This document shows positions 56,211 to 64,000 of a DNA stretch of 64,000 bases, piece by piece. Origin of the DNA: a virus; IMG/VR virus record IMGVR_UViG_3300042868_007959, positions 62,001 through 126,000 of that record; one strand, 5' to 3'. Numbering within the stretch: the first letter of the stretch is position 1; every line of letters begins with the position of its first letter. The position numbers and the translations under genes were made by a program. The notes below the pieces were generated by a model that did no database searches, was not told the DNA's origin, and was given only the letters and a program-made list of their open reading frames with translations.

Positions 56211-57608
56211 TTAAGATTTAGATGGTATTTTAGGAGTAGTAGTTAAAGCTGCCCTTGTCTGAATATCAGGTTTAATATACGTATCGTAAAACCAATTCCA
56301 TATAGTGTATTTTGGGTTTTTAGAATCGACAGGTTGATTCCATATTTTAAGTTTTTCATCCGTAACAAATTGTTGAGACTCAATAAATCCTTTTAAAGAC
56401 TTTAATCCGACAGATGCTTCAGAAAATAGACTTTGTATCATCTTAGAATTACCCCAAGAAAACTGTAATGGACTTCTTCCTATGAAAGCTAATGAATGCC
56501 ATATGTTCACAACAAATAGTACCATACCGTTATTGTCTCCCCCTCCCGCATAGAAACCTAATTTTTTTGCGTATGGGTTTTCAGTGGACGGATTAGAAGG
56601 TACACCTACAAATTTACTAAAAGTATCACTGTCTTTAAAATCTAATTTATATGTAATACCATCTGGAGTTTTATATACTTCCTTTAAATATTGTCTCGCA
56701 GTTACCGATTGGTTATTACCTAATACTCTACTTTTTTCTTCTTCCGTAATTAATAATTTATTCATATTCTTAGATGACTCATATAACCTTTTAAAATTAT
56801 TAGTTTCTTCACCATAGTTATTAGTTTTACCCATAGAATCTTCATATGAATAATTGAATAATTTTTTCATTTTATCCATATCTTCATTAATCATACTCTT
56901 ATTTTTATGGGATATTACAGTACCTTCGTTAATAGAATCGTCCCATCTTACTTTATATGTTTGGTTACCATCTGTCATTAAGAATACATTACCGTCTGTT
57001 TTATAACTTTCTGGAATCAATACTTTCATATCATACTCAGATTCAAATTCATTTTTAAAGTTTAATCTTTTCATTTTTTTTGTTTTTGATTCGTTTGTTA
57101 CTCTAACTTTAGGAGTTAAGTGATACTCTTCTGGTTTTCCGTATTTATGTTTAATATATTTTTTACTATTATCTTTTAATGTTTCATAGGTTTCATCTTC
57201 TTCATCAGTTTCACCAAAACCATCATGTGTCCCAAATTCTTTATCGTATTCAGAAGTATCATTTAATTTATCCATTCTTTCTGAAAAAGATTTAAATACT
57301 TCAGTATCCTCATTATCATACTTCAAACCTAACATTTTACCAGCACCAAGATCTTCTATTTCATATGCTTCTTCGTATTCTGATCTATTATATTTAGGTG
57401 ATTTAAAATCATCCTCATTATCAAATTTATAATAATCTGACAATTTTTTATCGAAATTCTTAAGGGCATCAGAATTAAATTCCCCACTTTTAGATCTAGC
57501 ATCCATTGCCTTAGCCAATCCCGCAGGTTGTTTATCTTCCCTTATAGTAATTTTACTTTTTTTAGTTAAGAATCTTCTTTCCATTTTTCTTTTATTTATA
57601 AATATCAC
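56211..57608 (-). CDS. Putative virion protein (465 aa)
   Basis: Charged N-terminal half without a clear fold; a leader-like MNKLLITEEEKSRVLG occurs in the middle (about residue 281), then a folded C-terminal part (KLGFYAGGGDNNGMVLFVVN). The internal leader-like motif with ITE suggests a processed polyprotein or a fusion of two virion proteins. Met8 is an alternative start. Confidence 0.6.
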   Translation of the reverse strand: MIFINKRKMERRFLTKKSKITIREDKQPAGLAKAMDARSKSGEFNSDALKNFDKKLSDYYKFDNEDDFKSPKYNRSEYEEAYEIEDLGAGKMLGLKYDNEDTEVFKSFSERMDKLNDTSEYDKEFGTHDGFGETDEEDETYETLKDNSKKYIKHKYGKPEEYHLTPKVRVTNESKTKKMKRLNFKNEFESEYDMKVLIPESYKTDGNVFLMTDGNQTYKVRWDDSINEGTVISHKNKSMINEDMDKMKKLFNYSYEDSMGKTNNYGEETNNFKRLYESSKNMNKLLITEEEKSRVLGNNQSVTARQYLKEVYKTPDGITYKLDFKDSDTFSKFVGVPSNPSTENPYAKKLGFYAGGGDNNGMVLFVVNIWHSLAFIGRSPLQFSWGNSKMIQSLFSEASVGLKSLKGFIESQQFVTDEKLKIWNQPVDSKNPKYTIWNWFYDTYIKPDIQTRAALTTTPKIPSKS

Positions 57609-57623
57609 TTTTTTATAAAAAAT

Positions 57624-57655
57624 TTTGGTAGATTAAAATATTTATACTATATTTG
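57624..57655 (+). promoter_or_regulatory. Consensus Bacteroidetes promoter
   Basis: TTTG, 20 bases, TATATTTG, 20 bases upstream of the plus-strand ATG at 57676. Confidence 0.75.
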
Positions 57656-57675
57656 TTCTTATAAAATCAAACATT

Positions 57676-57951
57676 ATGAAAAAGTCAATTTTAATTATCG
57701 CAATGATTACCCTTTCTAATTTAGGGTTTAGTCAAACTATCAGTAATCAAAATAATACTGATGTAAATACAAAAAATTTAGTTGTAAATGATTTAGGTTA
57801 TGACCCTAAAGTTTTAGGTGATAAAACTGTAGAATCACTTAACGGTAAAAGTCAAGAAGAAAAAGAATGGTTTAAAAATACTTTTGTTCATAAAAGAGGT
57901 CAATTTAAAATCCCCTCTACACCAATAGTAGACCCATACTCTGAAAGATAA
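57676..57951 (+). CDS. Small exported protein (91 aa)
   Basis: Signal peptide MKKSILIIAMITLSNLGFSQ, then Asn/Lys-rich mature part. Standalone plus-strand gene with a strong promoter, like the exported gene at 55761. Could be an early superinfection or envelope-acting protein (inference). Confidence 0.7.
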   Translation: MKKSILIIAMITLSNLGFSQTISNQNNTDVNTKNLVVNDLGYDPKVLGDKTVESLNGKSQEEKEWFKNTFVHKRGQFKIPSTPIVDPYSER

Positions 57952-57970
57952 TATCTAAGTCTTGGGTGGA

Positions 57971-58402
57971 TTAAAGACTATTAAAATAATCTTCCCAAGC
58001 TTTATCTGTACCACTATCCATAGTACAAAAATAAGGAAGACTTTTCATTGGTCCACTATATGATATTAATGCAATACTATCAACAGTTGCATCAATTTCA
58101 TTACTAAATCTATCACCTAAAGATTCGATAGGTACTATATCTAACATAAATTGTCCTTCATCACCTGCATTTCCTGCCACATTATCCATAGCACCAGCAA
58201 CACTTCTAGTTAAAAGAAGTCTTTTTATTCCTTTAGGTAAATTATATTGTTGATTATATGTTAAACCATTTTCTCTAAAAGATGTATTCCTTTCAGTGTT
58301 TTTACAAAAAATATTTAATTCGGCACCAACTGGTTGTTCATTTAATAATCTTTTATTCGCCTCCATTATCATTTCTCTCTTTATTTTATCAATTCTACCC
58401 AT
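57971..58402 (-). CDS. Putative virion protein with LLNEQ leader (143 aa)
   Basis: Starts MGRIDKIKREMIMEANKRLL then NEQPVG, a leader-like helix ending in LNE. The body (GLTYNQQYNLPKGIKRLLLT) is unrecognised. One base from the next gene. Confidence 0.65.
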   Translation of the reverse strand: MGRIDKIKREMIMEANKRLLNEQPVGAELNIFCKNTERNTSFRENGLTYNQQYNLPKGIKRLLLTRSVAGAMDNVAGNAGDEGQFMLDIVPIESLGDRFSNEIDATVDSIALISYSGPMKSLPYFCTMDSGTDKAWEDYFNSL

Positions 58403-58403
58403 T

Positions 58404-59693
58404 TTACTTCAATTTTAAATTACCTTTTTTTATTATTTTACTCTCACTATAAAATTCTATAGCTTCGGGACTTTGGTTACAATAAGGGAAAGTTTTACAT
58501 TTTTCTTTTACCCTCACTTTTTGATATCCTAAATTAGTCATATCTGGTTGTGTTTTTTTAACGGGTACTTTACCAGGACCCTTATCTGTTAACATAAATT
58601 TACTTTTTCCCCAACCTGATGTCGCATAAGTAGCGTTTGACGAAGCTCCAGTTGCTTCTTCAACTGAATTATCATCACACACACAATTTTCTTTAAGACT
58701 ATCACACTCATCACAGTAATTAACTACCTCATCCTCAGAAATCATTTTAGATTTATTTGGTTTATTAAATCTATTACTAAATAATCTATTAATTGGTCCA
58801 CCAGCTCTACCTACAAAAGATCCTGAAGATGATGCACCTGTGCCCTCATCAACCTCACCTTCTTCTGAATCAAAATCCTCTACCTCATTTTCGTCTTTAT
58901 ATCTTTGGAAGTCCTCTATTTCCTTTTTTCTTCTTTCTTGCTCTTCTTCTTTTCTTTTTCTAATTACATTAAAAATATCATCTTTACTAAATCTCTTTTC
59001 AGATTTCTGTTTTAATTGATCCCTAAGACTTTTAGTTATTTCATTATAATCTAAATCTTCGTTCATACCACCTTTAAATGATATTTCAACCCCATCTACA
59101 GTAATCTTACCTTTATTATGTAAATCTTTCATTTCTTTTTTAGAAAGTCGTAACGATTTTTTATTCTTTTGGTTTTTATCACCTATCGATATTATCCCAT
59201 ATTCAGAGTCACTATAAAAATTAGGTGTTTCTGATATATGATCCATAGCTATTTTTTTAGCTTCTTTTTTATCATCACTGTGTTCCATCTCTATCTTAGT
59301 ACCAATAAAGATTTCTTTCCTTATATCTTCTATATCTAAATTATGTTTCTCAGCAATTTCTTTCTCAGTTAAATTATTTTTAGATTCACTAAATCTTATC
59401 TTTTTTAAATCTGGTGTTCCTGATGATGATGCCGCAGCTTTAAATTGTTTACCAATTTCTGACATACCCTCCTCTAAATTTTCTTCACCAAGTTTAATTC
59501 TCATTAAACCAATAAGATTTTCTAATTTATCTAATTTGTCATCTGGTAACGAATGCATTTTATTTAATTGGTTATACATTTTAACTGCCACTTTTAATTG
59601 ACCAGAATTTTTACATGAAAGAATAACATCCTTAGTTCTTTCATAATCACCCATCATTTTATTAGTATCCATCATTTTATTGAGTTTATCCAA
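58404..59693 (-). CDS. Putative virion or scaffold-like protein (429 aa)
   Basis: Highly charged, with repeated ATGASSN/GTGASSSG segments (about 278 and 345) and a Cys cluster (NYCDECDSLKENCVCDDN). Long helical charged region (RKRKEEEQERRKKEIEDFQR). Looks like a structural or scaffold-type protein; no family named. Confidence 0.6.
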   Translation of the reverse strand: MDKLNKMMDTNKMMGDYERTKDVILSCKNSGQLKVAVKMYNQLNKMHSLPDDKLDKLENLIGLMRIKLGEENLEEGMSEIGKQFKAAASSSGTPDLKKIRFSESKNNLTEKEIAEKHNLDIEDIRKEIFIGTKIEMEHSDDKKEAKKIAMDHISETPNFYSDSEYGIISIGDKNQKNKKSLRLSKKEMKDLHNKGKITVDGVEISFKGGMNEDLDYNEITKSLRDQLKQKSEKRFSKDDIFNVIRKRKEEEQERRKKEIEDFQRYKDENEVEDFDSEEGEVDEGTGASSSGSFVGRAGGPINRLFSNRFNKPNKSKMISEDEVVNYCDECDSLKENCVCDDNSVEEATGASSNATYATSGWGKSKFMLTDKGPGKVPVKKTQPDMTNLGYQKVRVKEKCKTFPYCNQSPEAIEFYSESKIIKKGNLKLK

Positions 59694-59932
59694 AATTGTC
59701 TTTTAATCCACAATTCTTTATATAATTGTACTAAAACGTCTTTATTAATATCTAAGATATCTTTTCTTAAATTTTTACCTTTTAGTTCTTTTTGTATTAT
59801 TTTTAATACTTTTTTTTCTAAATCATCACCAAAAGCGTTTTTTATTTCTTTTCGTATCATAACCCCAATTTGATTTTCATCAGTTTGAGTTAAAGATTCT
59901 TTAATAGTATGCCTTAAGTGATTTTTATCCAT
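59672..59932 (-). CDS. Hypothetical helical protein (86 aa)
   Basis: Starts MDKNHLRHTIKESLTQTDEN; contains KEIKNAFGDDLEKKVLKIIQKELKG in part, a pattern common in phage small proteins. Overlaps the downstream gene. Confidence 0.65.
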   Translation of the reverse strand: MDKNHLRHTIKESLTQTDENQIGVMIRKEIKNAFGDDLEKKVLKIIQKELKGKNLRKDILDINKDVLVQLYKELWIKRQFWINSIK

Positions 59933-59977
59933 ATAAAATATTTCTATATAAATATTAAGAAAAAGTAAAAGATGTAA

Positions 59978-60763
59978 TTATTTATTTTTAAAATTCGATA
60001 AACGATAAAGATATTTCAACCCAACTTGTCTATTTGTATTACCATCTATCATCAACATATGTTTTTTATATTGAACTGCAAATGCTAAAGATACTGCATT
60101 TGGGATATCTTGATTGAAACTACTTTGGAATCCTCCACCCAATAACAATCCCCATTTACTTTGTTTCTCTGGTGTTGGTAAAGGTAAACTATTTATGTCC
60201 ATTGAGTCGACAATTAACCATTCAGGGCCAATAAGTCTAGATTTCCATATACCTCTATCTGTTTCTGTCATAACAATCTGTAGAGGTAATTTACCAAAAG
60301 TAAATTCACCTTTATAGAATGCAGTTTTTCTATTGACAAAACCATTCCATGTGATAAAACTATTCTTTTCATCAGGATAGTTTAATTTTAAGTCTATTCT
60401 ATTGGTGTCATTTTTATTAACTGACCCAAAACCTTCTGTCACTTTACCTTCTAACGTAACTATAGTATTGTTTATCATTAAAAGTCTCTCATCTTGTTTT
60501 TTAATCAATCTAAATAAATCTTCATTCTGTTCTTTTAACTGATTATTTAAATCTTTTTCACTATTAAAATAATTAACTAATTTTGCGTATTGACCGTCTG
60601 ATTCTTTAGTGGTTTTATCCATACTTAAAATCACCTTATTACCGTTATTGATTTCATCATATAATTTTTTTTGCATCTGGTTGTATTTAACCCAACCAAA
60701 TAGCATTAAAATTATTATCACAACAGATAATACTATCAATAATATATCTTTAATATTTTTCAT
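59978..60763 (-). CDS. Membrane-anchored coiled-coil protein (261 aa)
   Basis: N-terminal membrane helix (about 5-24), coiled coil (30-110), then a beta-rich C-terminal domain ending in a porin-like repeat (SLAFAVQYKKHMLMIDGNTN). Possibly a tail or spanin-type phage envelope protein. ATG overlaps the upstream stop. Confidence 0.65.
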   Translation of the reverse strand: MKNIKDILLIVLSVVIIILMLFGWVKYNQMQKKLYDEINNGNKVILSMDKTTKESDGQYAKLVNYFNSEKDLNNQLKEQNEDLFRLIKKQDERLLMINNTIVTLEGKVTEGFGSVNKNDTNRIDLKLNYPDEKNSFITWNGFVNRKTAFYKGEFTFGKLPLQIVMTETDRGIWKSRLIGPEWLIVDSMDINSLPLPTPEKQSKWGLLLGGGFQSSFNQDIPNAVSLAFAVQYKKHMLMIDGNTNRQVGLKYLYRLSNFKNK

Positions 60764-61290
60764 TACATTGCACCACTTTCTTCTTCTTCACCAGTTTCAG
60801 CGTTTTCTAATGGTTCAGGACCAGTCTCTTCATTTTCTTCGTCCCTTGTATCGTTTTTATATTCTTCTGCAATTTTAGTAGCCCATTCATTTGCCCAAGA
60901 TTCATAATAAGCAACTAACTTTTGAATTTGTGTAAGTGTTTGATCATTTAATTGTAACAAATCTGCAGTAATATAAACACCTCTTGTGTCATCTAAAGAA
61001 TAAAACCATTCAATACTACTATCAGTAAACTTACCACTGAACTCAACATTTTGTGCCTTAGGATATAATCTAAATCTATTAAATTTAACTCTAGGTGTTA
61101 CAGTATCTCTGAATTTCTTTTCTTCTTCAGAAAGTTCTGATGGATCCAAATCCTTATCTTCTTTAGATTCGTCAGCCTCTCTAAGGAGTCTACTTTTTTG
61201 TTTATTTTCTCTGATAAGTATATTTTTTCTATTTCTATCAGATTCTCTAATTAACTCTAACATTTTTTTAGTTACATCGTGTTCACTCAT
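60763..61290 (-). CDS. Putative virion protein (175 aa), N-terminal RE motifs
   Basis: Starts MSEHDVTKKMLELIRESDRN with repeated LIRE/LIRE/LLRE motifs in the first 40 residues, which could be leader-protease sites. Then NRFRLYPKAQNVEFSGKF and an acidic tail. I recall this type from phages without a known role. Confidence 0.65.
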   Translation of the reverse strand: MSEHDVTKKMLELIRESDRNRKNILIRENKQKSRLLREADESKEDKDLDPSELSEEEKKFRDTVTPRVKFNRFRLYPKAQNVEFSGKFTDSSIEWFYSLDDTRGVYITADLLQLNDQTLTQIQKLVAYYESWANEWATKIAEEYKNDTRDEENEETGPEPLENAETGEEEESGAM

Positions 61291-61300
61291 ATCTTTTTTT

Positions 61301-61909
61301 TTAATTTTCTATTAATTCTTTAAAATTTTTAAATTCCCAACTAGGATTTAAATCTGTACTATCTTTATAATAGTTGCTTCTGTACGTTATTCCTTCAAAA
61401 TACTCCACACCATCTATAAATGTATTATGTCCAACACAATTTTTAGGTATTTCATATTTTTCGCAAAGATATTTAACTAAATTTGCGCAAGAGATAATTT
61501 GTTTTTTAGTGTATGAGTCCCAATACGTAAACCCACGCCACCTTTTTTCAAATACATTCTTACTTTTATTATAAATATTGCCAACCCAATTAAAATACTC
61601 ATTGTTGAGTAAATCTTTTTGTAACCAACCTTGATTTTCTATCAAAATAGATATTATTTTCTTATCCATAGATTTATTCTCTAAAAAATCTGAGTACATC
61701 GATGGGTTAAAGTGTTGAACTATTTCACCATTCTTAAAAATAGTAAAGGTGGAGGTTTTTTTATAATCTCCACCCATTCTAGTTTTCCAACCTTTTATAT
61801 GATAATCTTTTTCAGAAAAACTGTTACCTATAACAATTTGTCTTTTATTAAACTCAGTCTTATAGAAATTTTTTTCATCTAACTCATATTTTTCTAAGTT
61901 AATATCCAT
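61301..61909 (-). CDS. N-acetylmuramoyl-L-alanine amidase-like endolysin
   Basis: 202 aa. IVIGNSFSEKDYHIKGWKTR, TIFKNGEIVQHFNP, IENQGWLQKDLL and VGHNTFIDGVEYFEGI follow the amidase_2 order, though the usual first His (HHT) appears changed. Probably the lysis endolysin, next to two membrane proteins of holin/spanin type. ATG overlaps the upstream stop. Confidence 0.72.
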   Translation of the reverse strand: MDINLEKYELDEKNFYKTEFNKRQIVIGNSFSEKDYHIKGWKTRMGGDYKKTSTFTIFKNGEIVQHFNPSMYSDFLENKSMDKKIISILIENQGWLQKDLLNNEYFNWVGNIYNKSKNVFEKRWRGFTYWDSYTKKQIISCANLVKYLCEKYEIPKNCVGHNTFIDGVEYFEGITYRSNYYKDSTDLNPSWEFKNFKELIEN

Positions 61910-62883
61910 TAATCTATTCTTTTAATATCACTTCTTTTATTTTTAGTCCCAACTGGAGGAGAATTTTTTTGTTCTTTATATTTTTTTAAGGCGTTTTGTA
62001 ATAACTCATTAGGACTTTGTTCTTCTTTAATTAGTGCATTAAAAAAAACTTCAGCATCTTTTTCACTTAATTCTTTATCAATACTCTCCATATCGGTAAT
62101 TAACTTTTCTTCATCATCTAACCCATCGTTTAATGTATTGTCCCAAACGCTCATATCGTCTTCGTCATCTTCGTCTTCAATTGGATCTACATAGTAAGGT
62201 GTAAATGCTAATGCGGAAGGTTCATCTTCAATATCCTCTTTTGTTGGTATGGGTAATTTACCTTCTTCCCTCAATCTATTAACTCTACCCCAAACTTCCT
62301 TTTGTATGTCATAATATTTACTTACTACATCGTCACCTACCACCTCTTCCATTTTAGTAGTGGTATCATCTATTGTTTCTTTTATTTCTTTAGTATCGAC
62401 TGTATCCTCATTCGTTGAATCTACTTTTTCGTATTTAACAAAAAAGTGTAGTGATGTTAATGATATTATTGGTAATAAACCACCTTCTAAAAATGCCAAC
62501 CATCTTTTCATAGAAGGTATGTCTGTTGGATCAGATCCTACCAATTCCCACATAGGACCAGTTAACTCAACCCAAGATTTAAATAGCTCACCATTGGGGT
62601 CTATTTCTTTATATGAAAAGAATATATTACCTATCATTTGGATTAATGTCACAATACCAAACATAAACCAAACACCACCCTTAATTTTATTAGTTGCCGC
62701 AACTAATGCAGTCATAGCACCAACCTCAATCGCAACTGATAAATAAATTGCCCAATTTAATGGGTTTGCGATATTATACCAAGTAACTACGTGCGAAATA
62801 GAAATTGCCGCAACTAGTAAAATCGGTACTAAAAACATTGCCCTATTAGGATTATTTTTAATCCATTCCCAGATTTTTTTCAT
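61909..62883 (-). CDS. Multi-span membrane protein (324 aa)
   Basis: Four membrane helices in the first 150 residues (about 13-32, 42-62, 70-88, 130-145), then an acidic cytoplasmic tail (DEDDEDDMSVWD). Common unnamed phage membrane protein; its place beside the amidase suggests a lysis or infection-membrane role. Confidence 0.7.
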   Translation of the reverse strand: MKKIWEWIKNNPNRAMFLVPILLVAAISISHVVTWYNIANPLNWAIYLSVAIEVGAMTALVAATNKIKGGVWFMFGIVTLIQMIGNIFFSYKEIDPNGELFKSWVELTGPMWELVGSDPTDIPSMKRWLAFLEGGLLPIISLTSLHFFVKYEKVDSTNEDTVDTKEIKETIDDTTTKMEEVVGDDVVSKYYDIQKEVWGRVNRLREEGKLPIPTKEDIEDEPSALAFTPYYVDPIEDEDDEDDMSVWDNTLNDGLDDEEKLITDMESIDKELSEKDAEVFFNALIKEEQSPNELLQNALKKYKEQKNSPPVGTKNKRSDIKRID

Positions 62884-62908
62884 TATAATTGATGTTATTA
62901 GTTTACTA

Positions 62909-63238
62909 TTATTTTTGGAGTTTTTTGATATTTTCCTTTACAACCATGTGTAACTCCATTAACTGTTCACTTCTGTTTTTTTCAGATATATAATCATCAT
63001 ATTCAGAATGTACTTTTAATTTCTCAACTCTGATTACTTCCGAAATATCTTTGATGGTGTCTTTTTGTCCATTAATGACAAAATTTAAACTATCAATAAC
63101 TTTAGAGTTATGTATTTCCTCTTTTTGTAATTTTTTTACTTCACTAGATTTAATACAAGACCTAAAGAAGAAAATAAATAACAATGTTGACAAGATGTGA
63201 ATCTTATACTTTTTCAAAAATTCGATAAAATTTTTCAT
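62909..63238 (-). CDS. Spanin-like membrane coiled-coil protein (109 aa)
   Basis: One N-terminal membrane helix (about 13-28) followed by a long coiled coil, the topology of inner-membrane spanins that disrupt the outer membrane at lysis. Sequence alone does not prove it. Confidence 0.6.
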   Translation of the reverse strand: MKNFIEFLKKYKIHILSTLLFIFFFRSCIKSSEVKKLQKEEIHNSKVIDSLNFVINGQKDTIKDISEVIRVEKLKVHSEYDDYISEKNRSEQLMELHMVVKENIKKLQK

Positions 63239-63293
63239 ACTTTTTTTTTAATAAATATAATATTTTTTACTTTTAAAGTAAATAGAAAAAAAA

Positions 63294-63310
63294 TGGGGGA
63301 TAATCCCCCA
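63294..63310 (-). terminator. Terminator after the sigma factor gene
   Basis: TGGGGGATAATCCCCCA hairpin just past the stop, then a minus-strand run CATTTTTTT. Confidence 0.8.
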
Positions 63311-63313
63311 AAT

Positions 63314-64000
63314 TTATATGTTAAATATTCCACCCATATTATTCCTAATTTTTCTGATGGCACCCTCTTTTATTTGTCTGACTCTTTCTTTTGTAAGTCC
63401 TACCTCATCTCCTATCATTTCCAGTGTCATAGGTTCACCATTAATACCGTAATAACAATTAATTATCTCAATCTCTCTAGCGGATAAACCTCTAATTATT
63501 CGATTCATTTCTTTAGCTTTAAGATATTCTTCTTCCTCAGTGAAAATGTCTGGTCTTTTAAAGAAATTATCTTCTAATAGATTAATCATTTCTTCACCAT
63601 CCTCATTAATAGTCATATTATATGATATACAAATAGGTGTAGATATTTGTTCTACTTCATCATTTTGAGGATTTCTTTGGTTTTCTTTTTCAAAAGATTC
63701 TATTTGTTTCTTTATTTTAGATAGTTTATTTATAATATTACCTGGTAATCTAACAGTTCTAGAATTATCATTCAAAGATTGTAATATAGATTGTTTAATC
63801 CACCATATCGCATATGATATAAATCTGAAACCTTTAGTATGATCAAATCTTTTTGCTGCCGTAATTAATCCATAATTACCTTCAGAAATTAAATCTGCAA
63901 TTGGTAATCCTTGATTTTGGTATTCCTTAGCCACTTTAATAACAAATCTTAAATTTGCCTTAACTAATTGGTTTAGGGCATTTTGATCCCCATCTTTAAT
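63314..64000 (-). CDS. rpoD: Sigma-70 family RNA polymerase sigma factor, N-terminus beyond window
   Basis: The frame is open to the window edge (229 codons visible). Region 2 ANLRFVIKVAKEYQNQG and RFDHTKGFRFISYAIWWIKQ, region 3 then region 4 with MTLEMIGDEVGLTKERVRQI (HTH) are all present, so promoter -10 and -35 recognition domains remain. A phage sigma of RpoD type could redirect host RNA polymerase to phage promoters such as the TTTG/TAnnTTTG sites seen here. Confidence 0.93.
   Translation of the reverse strand: MKDGDQNALNQLVKANLRFVIKVAKEYQNQGLPIADLISEGNYGLITAAKRFDHTKGFRFISYAIWWIKQSILQSLNDNSRTVRLPGNIINKLSKIKKQIESFEKENQRNPQNDEVEQISTPICISYNMTINEDGEEMINLLEDNFFKRPDIFTEEEEYLKAKEMNRIIRGLSAREIEIINCYYGINGEPMTLEMIGDEVGLTKERVRQIKEGAIRKIRNNMGGIFNI

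Noticed and set aside
62360-62746. 128-codon plus-strand frame
   Set aside because: Shadow of the multi-span membrane protein gene; low-complexity Ser/Ile composition.

Overview
This AT-rich window looks like part of a large (probably jumbo) tailed-phage genome infecting a Bacteroidetes/Flavobacteria-type host. Genes are small, tightly packed and mostly on the minus strand. There are two tRNA clusters, a tmRNA, a phage tmRNA-independent large structured RNA, cell-wall hydrolases, an RNA ligase, three DNA methyltransferases and a sigma-70 factor. Promoters match the Bacteroidetes pattern (TTTG, 19-20 bases, TAnnTTTG), and no Shine-Dalgarno logic is evident. Several genes carry Bacteroidetes-style lipoprotein or Sec signals.

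Layout. 1-3.1 kb: an edge-cut peptidase and four small proteins sharing an N-terminal M-K-[IV]-x-[IVL]-T-E-x-Q-[YFL] peptide. 3.2-13.4 kb: a metabolic and RNA-handling block with thioredoxin, SlyD-like FKBP, P-loop kinase, metallophosphoesterases, T4 Rnl1-like RNA ligase, NAMPT-like and PRPP-synthetase-like enzymes (a likely NAD+ rebuilding pair) and a CCA-adding-type nucleotidyltransferase. 13.4-17.1 kb: tRNA cluster 1, in which canonical tRNAs are mixed with odd tRNA-like elements that alternate with tiny ORFs. 17.1-25.9 kb: SPFH protein, many small hypotheticals, a methyltransferase and an RNA-end-repair set (HAD, cyclic-phosphate receiver, metallophosphoesterase).

25.9-29.2 kb: a run of short ORFs punctuated by four attC-like palindromic sites (TATAACAA, arms, five bases, GTTATA), resembling an integrase-less integron cassette array. 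29.1-32.6 kb: tRNA cluster 2; with cluster 1 the canonical tRNAs cover all 20 amino acids. 32.7-37.6 kb: small membrane and hypothetical genes. 37.7-38.3 kb: tmRNA. 38.4-45 kb: two more methyltransferases, DnaJ and hypotheticals. 45.06-45.61 kb: a long structured RNA directly downstream of a Ro60/TROVE-like vWA protein. 47-64 kb: nuclease-like and Nudix proteins, a double M23 peptidase, a metalloprotease-like protein, putative virion proteins, an amidase, lysis-type membrane proteins and an edge-cut sigma factor.

How it may work together (inference). The phage carries its own translation support (tRNAs, CCA addition, tmRNA, RNA repair), protects NAD+ and DNA (NAD+ salvage, methylation), and appears to recruit host Nus antitermination through boxA-like sites on every stable-RNA transcript. 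All product names come from reading motifs by eye; no database search was possible.
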